From: Pseudosulfitobacter sp. DSM 107133
GTDB taxonomy: Bacteria > Pseudomonadota > Alphaproteobacteria > Rhodobacterales > Rhodobacteraceae
NCBI RefSeq assembly: GCF_022788695.1
Contig: NZ_CP085158.1
Coordinates: 62,001 to 126,000, forward strand
Direction of reading: 5' to 3'
DNA length: 64,000 bases
Shown here: in pieces, positions 25,957 through 34,743 of the stretch
How positions within the stretch are numbered: the first letter of the stretch is position 1
Layout of the letters: each line of letters starts with the position of its first letter
The notes under the pieces: model-generated
Told to the model about the DNA's origin: nothing
What the model saw: the letters and a program-made list of their open reading frames with translations, nothing else
Databases searched by the model: none
Program-made: the position numbers and the translations under genes

Positions 25957-27006
25957 ATGAAGGTGGGCTTGCTCCAAAACCTGCGTCTTCCCAAACATAG
26001 CATCCAGTTCATGTGTGACGTGCTGATCGAACACGGCATTGATCCTGACCCATTGCTCAAAGAAGCAGGTTTGCAGCTCAGCCTTCTCTCGGATCCATGG
26101 GGCACGCTGGACGGTATTCAGGAACTCACATTCCTGCGTGCCTTTTGCCGGAGTACAGCGCATATTGAAGGTGTCGCTTTTGTCACCGGTCTGCGTTACA
26201 GCCTGATCTCGTATGGCCCTATCGGGCTTGCCACGCTAGTTTCAGAGAATGTGACAGCGGGGCTGAGGGTTTTCACGCAAATGCAGGGGCTGGGATACGC
26301 ACTGCTGGCATATGACATCACAGAGGACGATGAAGGTTTTGCAACAGGGTTTGTTGCCGACGACCAGTATGTACCGCCCGATCTTCTGGATTTTGTTCAT
26401 GAACGGCTGCTTGGGTCCGGCCCGACCTTCTTCCGGGACCTGCGTCAAGAAAACCTGCCCATCCGTCTGATCGAATGCCCGTTGGACCGCCCGAAAGGCT
26501 GGATGAACCTAGAAGCGCGCTGGCAAACCGAAATCGTGTATCGCGCACCGCGCAGTTGCATTCACTTTCATCCTGGAACAGGCGCGCTGAAACTGCCGCT
26601 GGCGAATGCCCTTCTTGCGGTAAACTATCGTGTTTTGTGCGAGAATATGCTTGAAACCGGCCCCAAGCATACCGGAACAGCAAATTCGGTTTATCAGGTG
26701 TTGATGCAGGTGCGCGGCGTTTTTCCCAATGCGCCGGAAGTGGCCGAAACGCTTCATTTGTCAGAACGCTCTTTACATCGAAAACTTGCCAGTCAGTCGA
26801 TGAGCTATCGCCAGATTATCGATAGCGTGCGCTTGCGCCGCGCACGGGAGCTTCTTGATACATCCGAGTTACCGCTGGCTGAAGTTGCAGATCGCCTCGG
26901 TTTTTCGGAAACTGCCAGCCTGTCGCGATTTTTCCGGCGGGTTTCAGGGGATTCGCCGTCCGCATATCGAAAAACCAGCAAAGGGTTATTCGCCAGTTCA
27001 CGTTAG
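25957..27006 (+). CDS. AraC-family transcriptional regulator (Arabinose_bd N-domain type)
   Basis: 349 residues. The N-terminal 200 residues fit the OruR/ArgR-like ligand domain (QFMCDVLIEHGIDPDPLLKE; GLRYSLISYGPIGLATL). The C-terminal double helix-turn-helix is complete: VAETLHLSERSLHRKLASQS near residue 262 and ADRLGFSETASLSRFFRRVS near 312. It diverges from the HAAT/acyl-CoA operon with a 335-base shared control region, so it most likely activates that operon in response to the imported acid or its CoA ester. Confidence 0.9.
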   Translation: MKVGLLQNLRLPKHSIQFMCDVLIEHGIDPDPLLKEAGLQLSLLSDPWGTLDGIQELTFLRAFCRSTAHIEGVAFVTGLRYSLISYGPIGLATLVSENVTAGLRVFTQMQGLGYALLAYDITEDDEGFATGFVADDQYVPPDLLDFVHERLLGSGPTFFRDLRQENLPIRLIECPLDRPKGWMNLEARWQTEIVYRAPRSCIHFHPGTGALKLPLANALLAVNYRVLCENMLETGPKHTGTANSVYQVLMQVRGVFPNAPEVAETLHLSERSLHRKLASQSMSYRQIIDSVRLRRARELLDTSELPLAEVADRLGFSETASLSRFFRRVSGDSPSAYRKTSKGLFASSR

Positions 27007-27282
27007 GATTAGACGACGAGACGCTAACACGACCATATATCAGAACGGAGTGACGCCATGAACAAGTCCGATGACGAAACGCTCACCTTCAAAGAGATGG
27101 TCGGGAAATTCGACGTCACCCCCCGAACCCTGCGGTATTACGAATATCTCGAACTTCTCAAACCCACGCTACAAGGGCGTGAACGAAGTTATGATCGCAA
27201 ACAGATCGCGCGGTTCAAGCTGATCTTGCGAGGTCGTCGGTTCGGAATGAAGCTTGAAGATATAAGAGTTTGGTTAGAAATA

Positions 27283-28332
27283 GGCCTTGTTGCACAAATC
27301 GGGGCCTGACCACAGTTCCCCTTTCCCCGGACGGATTTATCCTACGGCCTCAGTGATAGGTATACCAAGCGCGGTGTAGCCGTTCAGGACAGCGATGCGG
27401 ACCTGCAGTTCGGCGACTTGGCGATCGAAGTCGCGGGCCATGAGGGATTGGCCGAGTAACTTGATGCAGTTCATCTTTGCCTCGACACGGCTCCGGCGGT
27501 GGTATCCGCTCCAACGTCGCCACAACGTCTTGCCCAGATACCGGGACGCACGCACCGCCTCGTTTCGGGCGATGGCGCCGGTGCTTGTGGGCTTCCAGGG
27601 CTTGGCGTTTTTGCGGGGTGGGATGACGGCATGTGCGCCACGTGCGGCAATCGCGTCATGGCATTTGCGCGTGTCGTAAGCTCCGTCAGCGGTTACCGAT
27701 CCGACATCCTGATCTGGTGGGATTTGGTCGAGCAGTTCGGGCAACATGGGCGCGTCGCCGATGTTGCTGCCGGTGATCTCGACGGCCCGGACCTCCAGCG
27801 TTTGCTCATCAATTCCAATGTGTATCTTTCGCCAGATGCGCCGCTTGGGGCCGCCGTGCTTGCGCGCGTTCCACTCGCCTTCGCCCTCGGCCTTGATGCC
27901 GGTGCTGTCGATCAGCAGGTCCAGCGGGCCCGTGCCGCCACGGTAAGGGATGGCCACGTTCAACGTCCGCTGGCGGCGGCACAAGGTGCTGAAGTCCGGC
28001 ACCCGCCAGTCCAGCCCGACCAGGCGCAAAAGGCTTTCGACAAACCCGGTCGTCTGTCGCAACGGCATGCCGAACAGCACCTTCATGGTCAAACAAGTCT
28101 GGATCGCAGCGTCGCTGAAACTCGGCTGCCGCCCGCGCTTCCCCGTCGGCGGCGGCCGCCACACCATGTCGGGATCAAACCAGATCGTCAGCGATCCGCG
28201 TTGCCGGAGTGCGTCATTGTAAGCCGACCAGTTCGTGGTCTTGTACTTCGTAGGTGCCCAACTGCTCATGACCTCCAGCTATCATGCTGGATCCACGCAG
28301 TGAATCCCTCACTCGATTTGTGCAACAAGGCC
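27283..28332. mobile_element. IS5-family insertion sequence, IS903 group
   Basis: 1050 bp bounded by perfect 18-bp inverted repeats GGCCTTGTTGCACAAATC (27283-27300) and its complement (28315-28332). It is flanked by an exact 9-base target duplication TTAGAAATA (27274-27282 and 28333-28341). The 9-base duplication and the end sequence are those of the IS903 group. Undecayed ends suggest a recent insertion. Confidence 0.95.
27337..28269 (-). CDS. IS5-family transposase (IS903 group)
   Basis: 310 residues, intact. The DDE residues are visible in LLIDSTGIKAEGEGEW near residue 115, SVTADGAYDTRKCHDAI near 195 and RSRVEAKMNCIKLLGQSLM near 260. The N-terminus carries the DUF4372-like/IS5 start (NWSAYNDALRQRGSLTIWFD). 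It fills the IS and runs opposite to the interrupted merR. Confidence 0.95.
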   Translation of the reverse strand: MSSWAPTKYKTTNWSAYNDALRQRGSLTIWFDPDMVWRPPPTGKRGRQPSFSDAAIQTCLTMKVLFGMPLRQTTGFVESLLRLVGLDWRVPDFSTLCRRQRTLNVAIPYRGGTGPLDLLIDSTGIKAEGEGEWNARKHGGPKRRIWRKIHIGIDEQTLEVRAVEITGSNIGDAPMLPELLDQIPPDQDVGSVTADGAYDTRKCHDAIAARGAHAVIPPRKNAKPWKPTSTGAIARNEAVRASRYLGKTLWRRWSGYHRRSRVEAKMNCIKLLGQSLMARDFDRQVAELQVRIAVLNGYTALGIPITEAVG

Positions 28333-28705
28333 TTAGAAATATATAAAAACAGGGGCTCAAGAGCGCAGCTTCGCGAATGGGCAAGGATATCAAAAATCCT
28401 CGAAAATAAGCTTCGCGCCGAGATAAAAGAAAGAGAGGAAGCTCTGGCAGAATTACGAGAAACCTCAAAGCTCGCCAATGAATTGAATTTCAAAAAGTGA
28501 TCCCGAAACCCAACGCACCGACCAAATAGATGGCTGGTTGATGCAAACACCCATAATTTGGAAGCGAATGGATGGAGCTAGCTCTAAAACACAATCGACA
28601 AAGTGCTGGGACGTAAAATTTCGCTTTTACAACATACAGCGGGTCCCTGCGCATTATTTGCCATAAGCGTGCTTATGCGTGTTCTGGATCACCTTCGGGC
28701 CCTCT

Positions 28706-28827
28706 TCAGGTCGCTGCCTGCCACATCCGGAACCGCCCCTGCCCAGTCACTTCCCGGATGAGGCCTCGCGCTTCCATCCATGCGAGGTTGCGCTGAACCG
28801 CTGCCCGACTGGCACCGGTCAAGGTGT
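28706..28827 (-). pseudogene. C-terminal stub of a plasmid helix-turn-helix (Fic/DUF1612-like) protein
   Basis: About 40 codons ending at 28706 read LTGASRAAVQRNLAWMEARG, then LIREVTGQGRFRMWQAAT and a stop. This resembles the C-terminal winged-helix end of RHE_PE00001/DUF1612 or Fic-type proteins common on alphaproteobacterial plasmids. The 5' part is cut off at the border of the IS6 element. The rest of the 327-base gap (28501-28705) shows nothing I can recognise. Confidence 0.5.
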
Positions 28828-29634
28828 TGTCACGTTAACCTGTCGGCAATCGGCGAAGGCATCGCGTTAGTGGGATCAGGCGATGTTCGCAGCCGTTTTC
28901 CAGACATCAAGTGCCTGCAACCGATGGAAGCGGATGGTTAAGGCTGTGCGGCGGCAGGATGGGACAAAGAAGCAGTTTCGGGTTGCTGAGTGAACAGACA
29001 CGAAGCGCTGCAAGCCGCCGGGTGATCGGTGTCCTTGCATCACCCGTTCCCGCTTTCGAAACGGCAGGTGGCTGTTCTCTGCGCGATTATTCAGGCCCTT
29101 GTGCGACCAATGATCCAAACCGGGCGCTACGTCGCGCTTGGCAGCGCCATAGGATCGCAGCTTGTCCGTTATAATCCGTTTTGGCACGAAGCCATGACGC
29201 TTGAGAAGTCTGAGCATCAGACGTTTCGCAGCCGGCTTATTCCGACTGGACTGGAGGATTTCATCCAGCACAACCCCATGTTGATCGACCGCGCGCCAGA
29301 GCCAGAATGACCTGTCGGCAATCTTCACGACGACTTCGTCCAGATGCCAAACATCACCCGGACGGGCTTGCCTCCGTCGCAGATTCTGGGCGATCTGAGG
29401 CCCGAATTTGACCGTCCAGCGCCTGATGGTTTCGTAGGACACATCAATTCCGCGCTCGAGCAACATCTCCTCAACCTCACGCAGGCTTAGGTTGAAGCGC
29501 ATGTAGAGCCAGACCGCGTGAGCGATAATCTGGGATGGAAAGCGATGGCGCTTGTAGCTGATAGCCGATGTCTGCATTGCAGTCAGATAAGAAGAAATCG
29601 CGACGCGAACAACAATAGGGCAGTTAACGTGACA
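28828..29634. mobile_element. IS6-family insertion sequence
   Basis: About 807 bp. The ends share TGTCACGTTAAC (28828-28839) and its complement (29623-29634). The size fits IS6. No matching 8-base target duplication is seen, which agrees with IS6 elements that have moved by cointegration or recombination. The element cuts the stub at 28706-28827. The 277 bases after it (29635-29911) hold nothing I can identify. Confidence 0.8.
28876..29577 (-). CDS. IS6-family transposase
   Basis: 233 residues, intact, typical of IS6/IS26-like enzymes. The N-terminus is YKRHRFPSQIIAHAVWLYMR, followed by LSLREVEEMLLERGIDVSYE. The catalytic core has WHLDEVVVKI near residue 78, RIITDKLRSYGAAKRDV near 135 and the Glu in NNRAENSHLPFRKRER near 165. 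IS6 enzymes form cointegrates and can delete adjacent DNA. Confidence 0.95.
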   Translation of the reverse strand: MQTSAISYKRHRFPSQIIAHAVWLYMRFNLSLREVEEMLLERGIDVSYETIRRWTVKFGPQIAQNLRRRQARPGDVWHLDEVVVKIADRSFWLWRAVDQHGVVLDEILQSSRNKPAAKRLMLRLLKRHGFVPKRIITDKLRSYGAAKRDVAPGLDHWSHKGLNNRAENSHLPFRKRERVMQGHRSPGGLQRFVSVHSATRNCFFVPSCRRTALTIRFHRLQALDVWKTAANIA

Positions 29635-29911
29635 TCACCCGTTTGATCAATAGGGCACGTCAGCGGCCTTCGGCGGATACTTACGAACTACGCCGTATAG
29701 GTGGGGTCTAAGCCGCGCTTACCTTACGGCTCAATCAGAGCAAATCAAAGCGTACCAAAACTTAACACATCATCAGGTTGGCCTGACGGCCAACGCGCCT
29801 TGGAACGTGCTTGCTACTTGATGGCATCACGCCCCAAGGCGCGTAACCAAGTGGCCGACTTTTGCTCCGCCCCAATGGCAGGTTGTTACGCCGCCGTTGA
29901 CAACACGCGCT

Positions 29912-30979
29912 CTACTCTATCGTTTTTTCCAGAACACTAAGCCAATTTTTAGAGGCTATTTTTTGAAGCAATTCCTCGGAGTAACCTCTGTGGCGCAACG
30001 CGTCGACTAGAACAGGAAGCTTAGCCGCAGTAGCAACGGATTCTGGAACGATTGCACCATCATAATCCGAACCGAATCCAACATGATTTTCACCAACTAC
30101 GCCTATCAAGTAATCTATTTGCTCGACCATTAGTTGCAGGTCGGTATCTGGCCGCATAGCACCGTCTGATCGTAAGAAACCTGTGGCAAAGTTGAGCCCA
30201 ACCATACCATCTGTATCACGTATTGCATGCAACTGGCGGTCCGTTAAATTTCGAGGAGATGGACAAAGCGCGTGCGCATTTGAATGTGTTGCGATCAACG
30301 GGGCATTTGATATTTTTGCAATGTCCCAAAACCCCTTTTCCGTTGTGTGCGCTGTATCAACAAGTATTTTCATTTCGTTGCAGAGCCGAACGAGATCCTC
30401 TCCCCGCGAGGTAAGACCTTCACCTAAGTCAGGCGACGAGGGAAATCGGAAAGGAACACCATAGCCGAAAATATTGTCGCGGCTCCAGACCGGCCCAATC
30501 GAACGTAGACCAAACCTGTAAAGGATCTCAAGAAAATCGAAGTTTTCGTCAATTGCGTCTGCTCCTTCAAGGTGCAGGAGGATTGCCAACGACTCGTTTC
30601 GGATAGCTTCTTGCAAGGCAGTACTCGTTTTACAGATAACCACGTCACCTAGCGACTCGCGTTCGATCTTTGCCAAAATAGACATTTGAGATATGATTGA
30701 ACGCTGCGCATCTTCGATACCTAGCGGTGGAGGGTTTGGGATTGAAACAACGCCATCGTCATCAGATTGTAGTTTAGACAGAAAGCCTAGAGGGTCGTCA
30801 CTTGAGGGGGAGTAAAGCGCAAAAAAACCACCTACCATTGACCCCGCCCGAGCCTTTATGAGATCCAAATGACCTTCGTCTTGTCCATTTAAAAAGCCTT
30901 GAGCTGGATTGGCCGATTTCGACATATACATCCGCCCAAGAGCATCATTGTGGCCGTCAAAAACTGGTATATTTTGCAT
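29912..30979 (-). CDS. Membrane dipeptidase, peptidase family M19
   Basis: 355 residues from the ATG at 30979 (AAAGGAAAA ribosome site); the frame extends upstream into the ABC gene. Metal-site motifs of renal-dipeptidase enzymes are present: PVFDGHNDALGRM at the start (His and Asp ligands), LLHLEGADAIDENFDFLEIL near residue 120 (bridging Glu), APLIATHSNAHALCPSPRNL near 215 and GFGSDYDGAIVP near 305. It would cleave dipeptides, possibly including D-residues, in the cytoplasm, as no signal peptide is seen. It is the last gene of a peptide-transport operon, 28 bases after the second ATPase. Confidence 0.92.
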   Translation of the reverse strand: MQNIPVFDGHNDALGRMYMSKSANPAQGFLNGQDEGHLDLIKARAGSMVGGFFALYSPSSDDPLGFLSKLQSDDDGVVSIPNPPPLGIEDAQRSIISQMSILAKIERESLGDVVICKTSTALQEAIRNESLAILLHLEGADAIDENFDFLEILYRFGLRSIGPVWSRDNIFGYGVPFRFPSSPDLGEGLTSRGEDLVRLCNEMKILVDTAHTTEKGFWDIAKISNAPLIATHSNAHALCPSPRNLTDRQLHAIRDTDGMVGLNFATGFLRSDGAMRPDTDLQLMVEQIDYLIGVVGENHVGFGSDYDGAIVPESVATAAKLPVLVDALRHRGYSEELLQKIASKNWLSVLEKTIE

Positions 30980-31007
30980 ATATTTTCCTTTTTGTAAATG
31001 TCGAGGT

Positions 31008-31841
31008 TTATTCGAGAACAATACCATTTTTTCTTGTTTCAAGGTTTCGTTGCAGGCCACTTTCGGGAGTTAGAACAGAAGACAGCAATTTCTGGGTATA
31101 GGGGTGGCATGGCTCTGAGAACAACGCCTCAGTACAATTTTCTTCAACGATTTCACCGCGATACATGACAGCGACACGCGTCGCTAAGTGTTCAATCACG
31201 GCCAAATTATGGCTGATAATTATCATTGTAAGATTTGAATCTTTTTGTAGGTCCTGCAAAAGATTGAGAATTTGTGATTGAACTGACACATCCAGCGCTG
31301 AAGTCGGCTCATCACATATGAGCAACTCGGGTGACAAAATAAGTGCTCGCGCGATTGAGACACGTTGGCGTTGCCCCCCGGAAAGTTGATGAGGAAATGT
31401 ATCATAGTAGCGGCGCGGTAAACCCACTCGTTCCATTATGGATTCGACTTGGATCCTTCTAGACTTCGCCGATTTCTCAACACCATGGACTACAAGGGGT
31501 AATCCAATGATAGCACCTACTCTTTTGCTTGGATTCAGCGAAGAAGATGGATCCTGAAAGACAGGTTGAACCTGGCGAGCAACTTCGAACCGTGACATGC
31601 TCTGAATAGGTGTTCCGCCAAGTAATATTTCTCCCGCACTGGGCGTCATAAGACCAAGCATCATCCGCGAAAGGGTGGACTTACCACAGCCTGACTCACC
31701 AACGAGACCAAGGATTTCGCCTGTTTCAATTGACAGTGAAACTTTATTAACAGCATTTAGATATTGTCGGCCGTTCAATATACCTGAGGCAATTTGAAAG
31801 TATTTCTCTACACATTTAATTTCCAAAACTGAAGGGCTCAT
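31008..31841 (-). CDS. dppF: Oligopeptide ABC transporter ATP-binding protein, DppF type
   Basis: 277 residues. Walker [21 protein letters not shown] lies near residue 41, QPVFQDPSSSLNPSKRVG near 90, LSGGQRQRVSIARALILSPE near 150 and Walker B LLICDEPTSALDVSVQSQIL near 170. The C-terminal peptide-transporter extension (CTEALFSEPCHPYTQKLLSS) is present. It starts 4 bases inside the DppD gene. Confidence 0.93.
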   Translation of the reverse strand: MSPSVLEIKCVEKYFQIASGILNGRQYLNAVNKVSLSIETGEILGLVGESGCGKSTLSRMMLGLMTPSAGEILLGGTPIQSMSRFEVARQVQPVFQDPSSSLNPSKRVGAIIGLPLVVHGVEKSAKSRRIQVESIMERVGLPRRYYDTFPHQLSGGQRQRVSIARALILSPELLICDEPTSALDVSVQSQILNLLQDLQKDSNLTMIIISHNLAVIEHLATRVAVMYRGEIVEENCTEALFSEPCHPYTQKLLSSVLTPESGLQRNLETRKNGIVLE

Positions 31842-32845
31842 GATCGTGCACCTATCTTGGAAACGGCTGACCGCTCTTCATTTGAGAATACGCACCGATA
31901 GAAATGCCCTGGTTGAGATTCCGAAAGCTGCACAGCACCGGAGCGACAGACAGTCTGTGCAAATAAACACCGGTTCGCGAATTCGCAACCTTGCATCGCT
32001 CCTATCAGGCTAGGAACTACCCCAGGTATAGATCCCAAATGTTCGCCACGTTTTGTTTGTCCCGGAATGGGAACACAGCTGAGCAGTCCCTGTGTATAGG
32101 GGTGCTGTGGACTTTGAAAAATCCCAGAAACACTCCCTGTTTCAACAACACGGCCCGCGTACATAACTGCCACGCGGTCGGCTACACTCGCAACAACACC
32201 TAAATCGTGGGTGATCAATACAAGAGCCATTCCTAGTTCTTGCTTGAGTTCATACAGTAGATTTAGAATCTCTGCCTGAATTGTCACATCGAGCGCCGTC
32301 GTCGGCTCGTCAGCTATAATTAGTTTCGGATCGCACATCAGTGCCATTGCGATCATAACCCGCTGGCGTAAGCCGCCTGACAATTGATGCGGGTGTTGCT
32401 TCAATCGGTCTCCGGCCCCGCGAATTCCCACTTTTTCCAGAAGAAAAACAGCTTTATCTCTGGCCGTAAAACGCGACACACGGCTGTGCCTCATTAGCAC
32501 CTCTTCTAACTGATTACCGATAGTGAAAGTAGGATTCAGCGAAGTCATTGGATCCTGGAAGATCATGGCCATCCTGTTCCCACGGATATCTGACATTTCT
32601 CGCTCGCTGAGTTTCGTTAAATCGACGTTATCGAAATACAGTTTCTCTGATGTCCGCTGGGCCTGCTTTGGCAACAAATTCATTATTGCAGAGGAAGTCA
32701 GCGATTTTCCGCACCCGGATTCTCCAACCAAACATAGGGTTTCACCACCGGAAACTGAAAAACTAACACCGCGTACCGCGTGAAGATCACCCACCCGAAG
32801 CGGAATATGAACATTGAGATTCTTAACTTCTAAAAGAGGGGTCAA
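31838..32845 (-). CDS. dppD: Oligopeptide ABC transporter ATP-binding protein, DppD type
   Basis: 335 residues. Walker [21 protein letters not shown] lies near residue 38, [17 protein letters not shown] near 95, [20 protein letters not shown] near 157 and Walker [21 protein letters not shown] near 177. The C-terminus has the Cys-rich oligopeptide domain ([19 protein letters not shown]), which in some relatives binds an iron-sulfur cluster. Confidence 0.93.
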   Translation of the reverse strand: MTPLLEVKNLNVHIPLRVGDLHAVRGVSFSVSGGETLCLVGESGCGKSLTSSAIMNLLPKQAQRTSEKLYFDNVDLTKLSEREMSDIRGNRMAMIFQDPMTSLNPTFTIGNQLEEVLMRHSRVSRFTARDKAVFLLEKVGIRGAGDRLKQHPHQLSGGLRQRVMIAMALMCDPKLIIADEPTTALDVTIQAEILNLLYELKQELGMALVLITHDLGVVASVADRVAVMYAGRVVETGSVSGIFQSPQHPYTQGLLSCVPIPGQTKRGEHLGSIPGVVPSLIGAMQGCEFANRCLFAQTVCRSGAVQLSESQPGHFYRCVFSNEERSAVSKIGARS

Positions 32846-33747
32846 TTCCTGTTCTCCTGCGCACTAAGATCACGGATACCATCTCCGAGTAGGTTTATTC
32901 CCAAGACAAGAGCAAAAAGTGCGAGTCCCGGAATGGTGATAACCCAAGGGCTGAAGAACATGTATTGTTTCCCGTCGGCAATCATACTTCCCCAATCGGG
33001 TAAGGGTGCGGGTACGCCTAGCCCGAGGAACGACAAGGCAGCGGCAAGCAAGATACCGTTGGCCATCTCGATCGTCGCAATTATGACAATTGAGGTCATA
33101 ATGTTTGGGAGTATCTCACTAACGATAATCCGTCCTGTTGAGCACCCAACGGCCTGTGCAGAAGTCACGTATTCGAGGTCGCGTGCCTGTATCGTGGCAC
33201 TTCGGGTAACAACGGCAAACCTGTCCCATAACAGAAGGCTCAAAACGAGGATAAGGTTCGAGACTGAACTTCCAGCCAGTGCTGAGACTGTTAGCGCAAC
33301 AAGGATGACAGGCATAGCGAGTCTTGTGGTGATAACAAAATTAACGACCAAATCCACTTTGCCACCAAAGTACCCAGCCAAAACGCCCAACGTAGTGCCA
33401 ATCAGACCAGAAATCACCATAATGCTGAAACCAATCAAAAGTGATATTCTTGATCCATAGATCAAGCGACTCAGATAATCTCGTCCGAGTTGATCCGTTC
33501 CCAGTGGATATTCCCAACTTCCGTCTGAATTCCAGATTGGAGGATGCAATCTATTTGTTAAGTCCTGCGAATACGGATCAGACGGAGCAAGGAAAGGTGC
33601 CATTAATGCGACAAAGAGAACAAAGCTTAGAATTGCCGCTCCAATCATTAATCCCGTATGCTGAAGTGCTCGATGACAAAGTTCGCCAAACAAATTCTGC
33701 TGCGTTGTTGCGGGAGCTTCGGGTTCATTCAAATTATTCATTAACAA
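32842..33747 (-). CDS. dppC: Oligopeptide ABC transporter permease, DppC type
   Basis: 301 residues with six membrane segments. LIYGSRISLLIGFSIMVISG near residue 90 and the EAA-like loop EYVTSAQAVGCSTGRIIVSE near 195, then LGLGVPAPLPDWGSMI near 245, are DppC/OppC landmarks. It overlaps dppD by 4 bases and follows dppB by 6. Confidence 0.93.
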   Translation of the reverse strand: MLMNNLNEPEAPATTQQNLFGELCHRALQHTGLMIGAAILSFVLFVALMAPFLAPSDPYSQDLTNRLHPPIWNSDGSWEYPLGTDQLGRDYLSRLIYGSRISLLIGFSIMVISGLIGTTLGVLAGYFGGKVDLVVNFVITTRLAMPVILVALTVSALAGSSVSNLILVLSLLLWDRFAVVTRSATIQARDLEYVTSAQAVGCSTGRIIVSEILPNIMTSIVIIATIEMANGILLAAALSFLGLGVPAPLPDWGSMIADGKQYMFFSPWVITIPGLALFALVLGINLLGDGIRDLSAQENRN

Positions 33748-33753
33748 TTCCTC

Positions 33754-34671
33754 TTAGCGTATATGAATACGTGGATCGAGAATGGCATTGAGAACATCAG
33801 CAACCAAAGTCAGAAAAATGTAGACACAAGAAAGGATCAAGACGATAGCCTGAACAACCGGAAAATCTGCGCGAGTTATCGACTCCCACGCCAAAAATCC
33901 GACCCCGTTCAATCGAAAAACAGATTCAATTACGACCGATCCACCCAACGCGGCACCCAATTGGACGGCTGCAACTGCCACTAATGGAACAACGGCATTT
34001 CGCAATGCGTGTTTGAAGATCACTGAATGCGGGCGGAGTCCTTTTGCGCGTGCTGTTCGAATAAAGTCAGCGGCAAGTACCTCCATCATACCACCGCGCA
34101 CAAGACGCATGAATGGTGGAACTGAATAATAGGCGAGCGTAATTGTTGGCATTATAAAGTGATACCAAGTACTCGAACCAGATACCGGCAGCCAGCGCAG
34201 TGATACGGCAAGTACCGACATCAGAAGTAGTCCAAACCAAAAACTAGGCATCGCTTGTCCAAACACTGACACTGTCAACGCTGTGCGGTCTATCCAGGAG
34301 TTTGGGCGAAGGGCCGCAATAATACCAAGTGGAATTGAAACCAAAAGCGCTAGTGTTAGTGAAGAAACACCCAAAACTAGCGTAACTGGTAAGCGGGACA
34401 TAACAAGCGGAAACACCGGCTGCTTTAGGAAGTAAGACTCTCCAAAGTCACCTCTTAGTACGCCAGATGCCCAATCGAGATATTGAATGGTGAACGGACG
34501 GTCAAAACCATAAGCCTCGGAAATTTTTGCAACATCATCAGCTGAGGCAGACGGGCCGGCCAGTGATTGCGCCAAGTTTCCCGACAAATGGAGCAGAGCG
34601 AAGCTGATGATAGAGACAGTAAACGCTACAAGCAACGCCACGACACTTCTCTTTAGTAGGTAGGTAAGCAC
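33754..34671 (-). CDS. dppB: Oligopeptide ABC transporter permease, DppB type
   Basis: 305 residues with six membrane segments. Landmarks are AYGFDRPFTIQYLDWASGVL near residue 55, DFGESYF near 75, ADFIRTARAKGLRPHSVIFK near 195 (EAA loop) and SVFRLNGVGFLAWESITRAD near 250. It follows the binding-protein gene after 72 bases that hold a strong stem-loop. Confidence 0.93.
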   Translation of the reverse strand: MLTYLLKRSVVALLVAFTVSIISFALLHLSGNLAQSLAGPSASADDVAKISEAYGFDRPFTIQYLDWASGVLRGDFGESYFLKQPVFPLVMSRLPVTLVLGVSSLTLALLVSIPLGIIAALRPNSWIDRTALTVSVFGQAMPSFWFGLLLMSVLAVSLRWLPVSGSSTWYHFIMPTITLAYYSVPPFMRLVRGGMMEVLAADFIRTARAKGLRPHSVIFKHALRNAVVPLVAVAAVQLGAALGGSVVIESVFRLNGVGFLAWESITRADFPVVQAIVLILSCVYIFLTLVADVLNAILDPRIHIR

Positions 34672-34696
34672 TGGAGGACTCCTGCTCAGTATGCAC

Positions 34697-34727
34697 TCTC
34701 GCCCTCAATATGTTTGGGGGCGAGAGA
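34697..34727 (-). promoter_or_regulatory. Strong stem-loop between dppA and dppB
   Basis: CTCTCGCCC (34697-34705) and GGGCGAGAG (34719-34727) form a perfect 9-bp stem with a 13-base loop. There is no T run after it on the minus strand. It looks like an mRNA-protecting or processing hairpin that keeps binding-protein message above permease message. Confidence 0.6.
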
Positions 34728-34743
34728 AATTTGGGTTTGGGAA

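Larger units (their letters stand above)
27058..28500 (+). pseudogene. MerR-family regulator (LiuR-like) split by an IS903-group element
   Basis: The first 75 codons (27058-27282) hold a typical MerR helix-turn-helix: FKEMVGKFDVTPRTLRYYEY and then LRGRRFGMKLEDIRVWL. The last 52 codons are at 28342-28500 and form the coiled-coil helix (ILENKLRAEIKEREEALAEL). Removing the insertion and one copy of the 9-base duplication gives a continuous 127-codon frame through LEI-YKNRG. The size and the DVTPRTLRYYEYxELL pattern resemble LiuR-type regulators of acyl-CoA catabolism in alphaproteobacteria. It follows the AraC gene by 51 bases. As it stands it encodes only the DNA-binding half plus eight residues from the IS. 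Confidence 0.9.

Noticed and set aside
28828..29634. Target duplication around the IS6 element
   Set aside because: The eight bases on each side do not match; only the inverted ends are supported.
29701..29940. Small plus-strand open frame after the IS6 element
   Set aside because: No ribosome site or known motif; it overlaps the dipeptidase end on the other strand. The surrounding 277 bases gave no recognisable feature.
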